From assembly GCF_000471905.2 (NCBI RefSeq), contig NW_006498507.1:2164543-2228542 (forward strand): a stretch of 64,000 nt of DNA, given 5' to 3'. Made by a program: the position numbers and the translations under genes. Under the pieces are notes generated by a model that had not been told where the DNA came from, made no database searches, and saw only the letters and a list, made by a program, of their open reading frames with translations. Below are positions 63,685-64,000 of the stretch, one piece after another. Each line of letters opens with the position of its first letter. Position 1 is the first letter of the stretch. Source of the stretch: Amborella trichopoda. Lineage: Eukaryota; Streptophyta; Magnoliopsida; Amborellales; Amborellaceae.

Positions 63685-64000
63685 TTTTTTTTTTTTTTGG
63701 CATAAAAATTTGGGGGAGTAGCCCCTTGGCCCAGTTTTCATTAATAAAAATGGAAAAAATTACATCATACTATCTTACAATCCTACAATAGGGTAATTGC
63801 ACCACATCATGAAGTAAGGGAAGGTGAAGAAAGTCTAGAGGCCAAGAGCGCCAAATGGTAGCCTCTGCGAAAATTATAGCCTTTTTAGCCAGTGCATCTG
63901 GTACCATATTAGCCCTCACAGAAACATGGCAAATAGACCATGAGTAATCCTCAAGTCGGGACTTGCAATCAGCAGCTATGGTATGAAGTGCCCAAGGAGA
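63685..64000 (-). mobile_element. LINE 3' end (continues past window)
   Basis: Poly-T at 63685-63698 is the poly(A) tail read on the + strand. The 3' UTR (63699-63769) is followed on the minus strand by the coding end. The insertion lies in MITE copy 15. Confidence 0.8.
63770..64000 (-). pseudogene. LINE RNase H-like C-terminus (partial)
   Basis: The minus strand reads without interruption to TAG at 63770-63772: LHTIAADCKSRLEDYSWSIC, then HVSVRANMVPDALAKKAI. This is the RNase H-like (RVT_3) end of plant L1-type LINE polyproteins, including the conserved N-x-x-A-D-x-L-A-K-like segment. It is open as far as visible, so it might be young. The rest is outside the window. Confidence 0.78.

Overview
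The window is nuclear DNA of a flowering plant. The evidence is a pair of intron-containing GDSL esterase/lipase genes of plant type, GT-AG introns, AT-rich intergenic DNA, Ty1/copia and Ty3-like LTR elements with plant-style primer sites, plant RTE and L1-type LINE tails, and many Mutator-like and hAT MITEs. A run of N (44634-45204) marks an assembly gap. I cannot name the species.

Only two host genes are well supported. Both lie on the + strand and form a tandem duplicate pair. GDSL-A has exons from 21439 to 34298 (12.9 kb). GDSL-B has exons from 50702 (or 50651) to 55921 (5.2 kb). Exons 2-5 have identical lengths in the two genes (222, 149, 277 and 236 bases) and every splice phase agrees. 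Both keep the GDSL serine, the G-x-N-D block and the C-terminal D-x-x-H. They probably encode secreted or vacuolar SGNH-fold ester hydrolases of 378 and 379 residues. The size difference comes from transposons in the introns of GDSL-A.

Layout. 1-1570: three copies of a 0.39-kb Mutator-like MITE, here called family M. 1715-5791: a Mutator-like element with about 110-base inverted ends, gene-like remnants and a GTCCGG-rich higher-order tandem repeat. 7263-14154: a Ty3-type LTR derivative whose gag frame is split by a minus-strand copia element (7796-13163). 14450-14880: a MITE. 15883-20272: a long-TIR element carrying a CW-type zinc-finger exon remnant. 20471-21264: two family-M copies in front of GDSL-A. 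21439-34298: GDSL-A, with hAT, TIR and family-M elements in intron 2 and a copia element with a nested hAT-like insertion in intron 3. 34588-37160: another long-TIR element. 37249-43300: a minus-strand copia element with 1.9-kb LTRs and an extra LTR piece. 43322-49246: family-M copies, a hAT element around the gap and anonymous DNA. 50651-55921: GDSL-B. 55922-63400: MITEs and a local segmental duplication whose two units carry reciprocal empty sites for family-M insertions. 63685-64000: the 3' end of a LINE that continues past the window.

The window mainly records transposon history around a duplicated gene. The paralogous pairs supply pre-insertion sites that date and bound several insertions. 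The most consequential is the copia element in GDSL-A intron 3, which ends 23 bases upstream of exon 4. I found no CRISPR array, operon, tRNA or rRNA gene. All coordinates and alignments were made by eye, so element edges without a stated target-site duplication are approximate.
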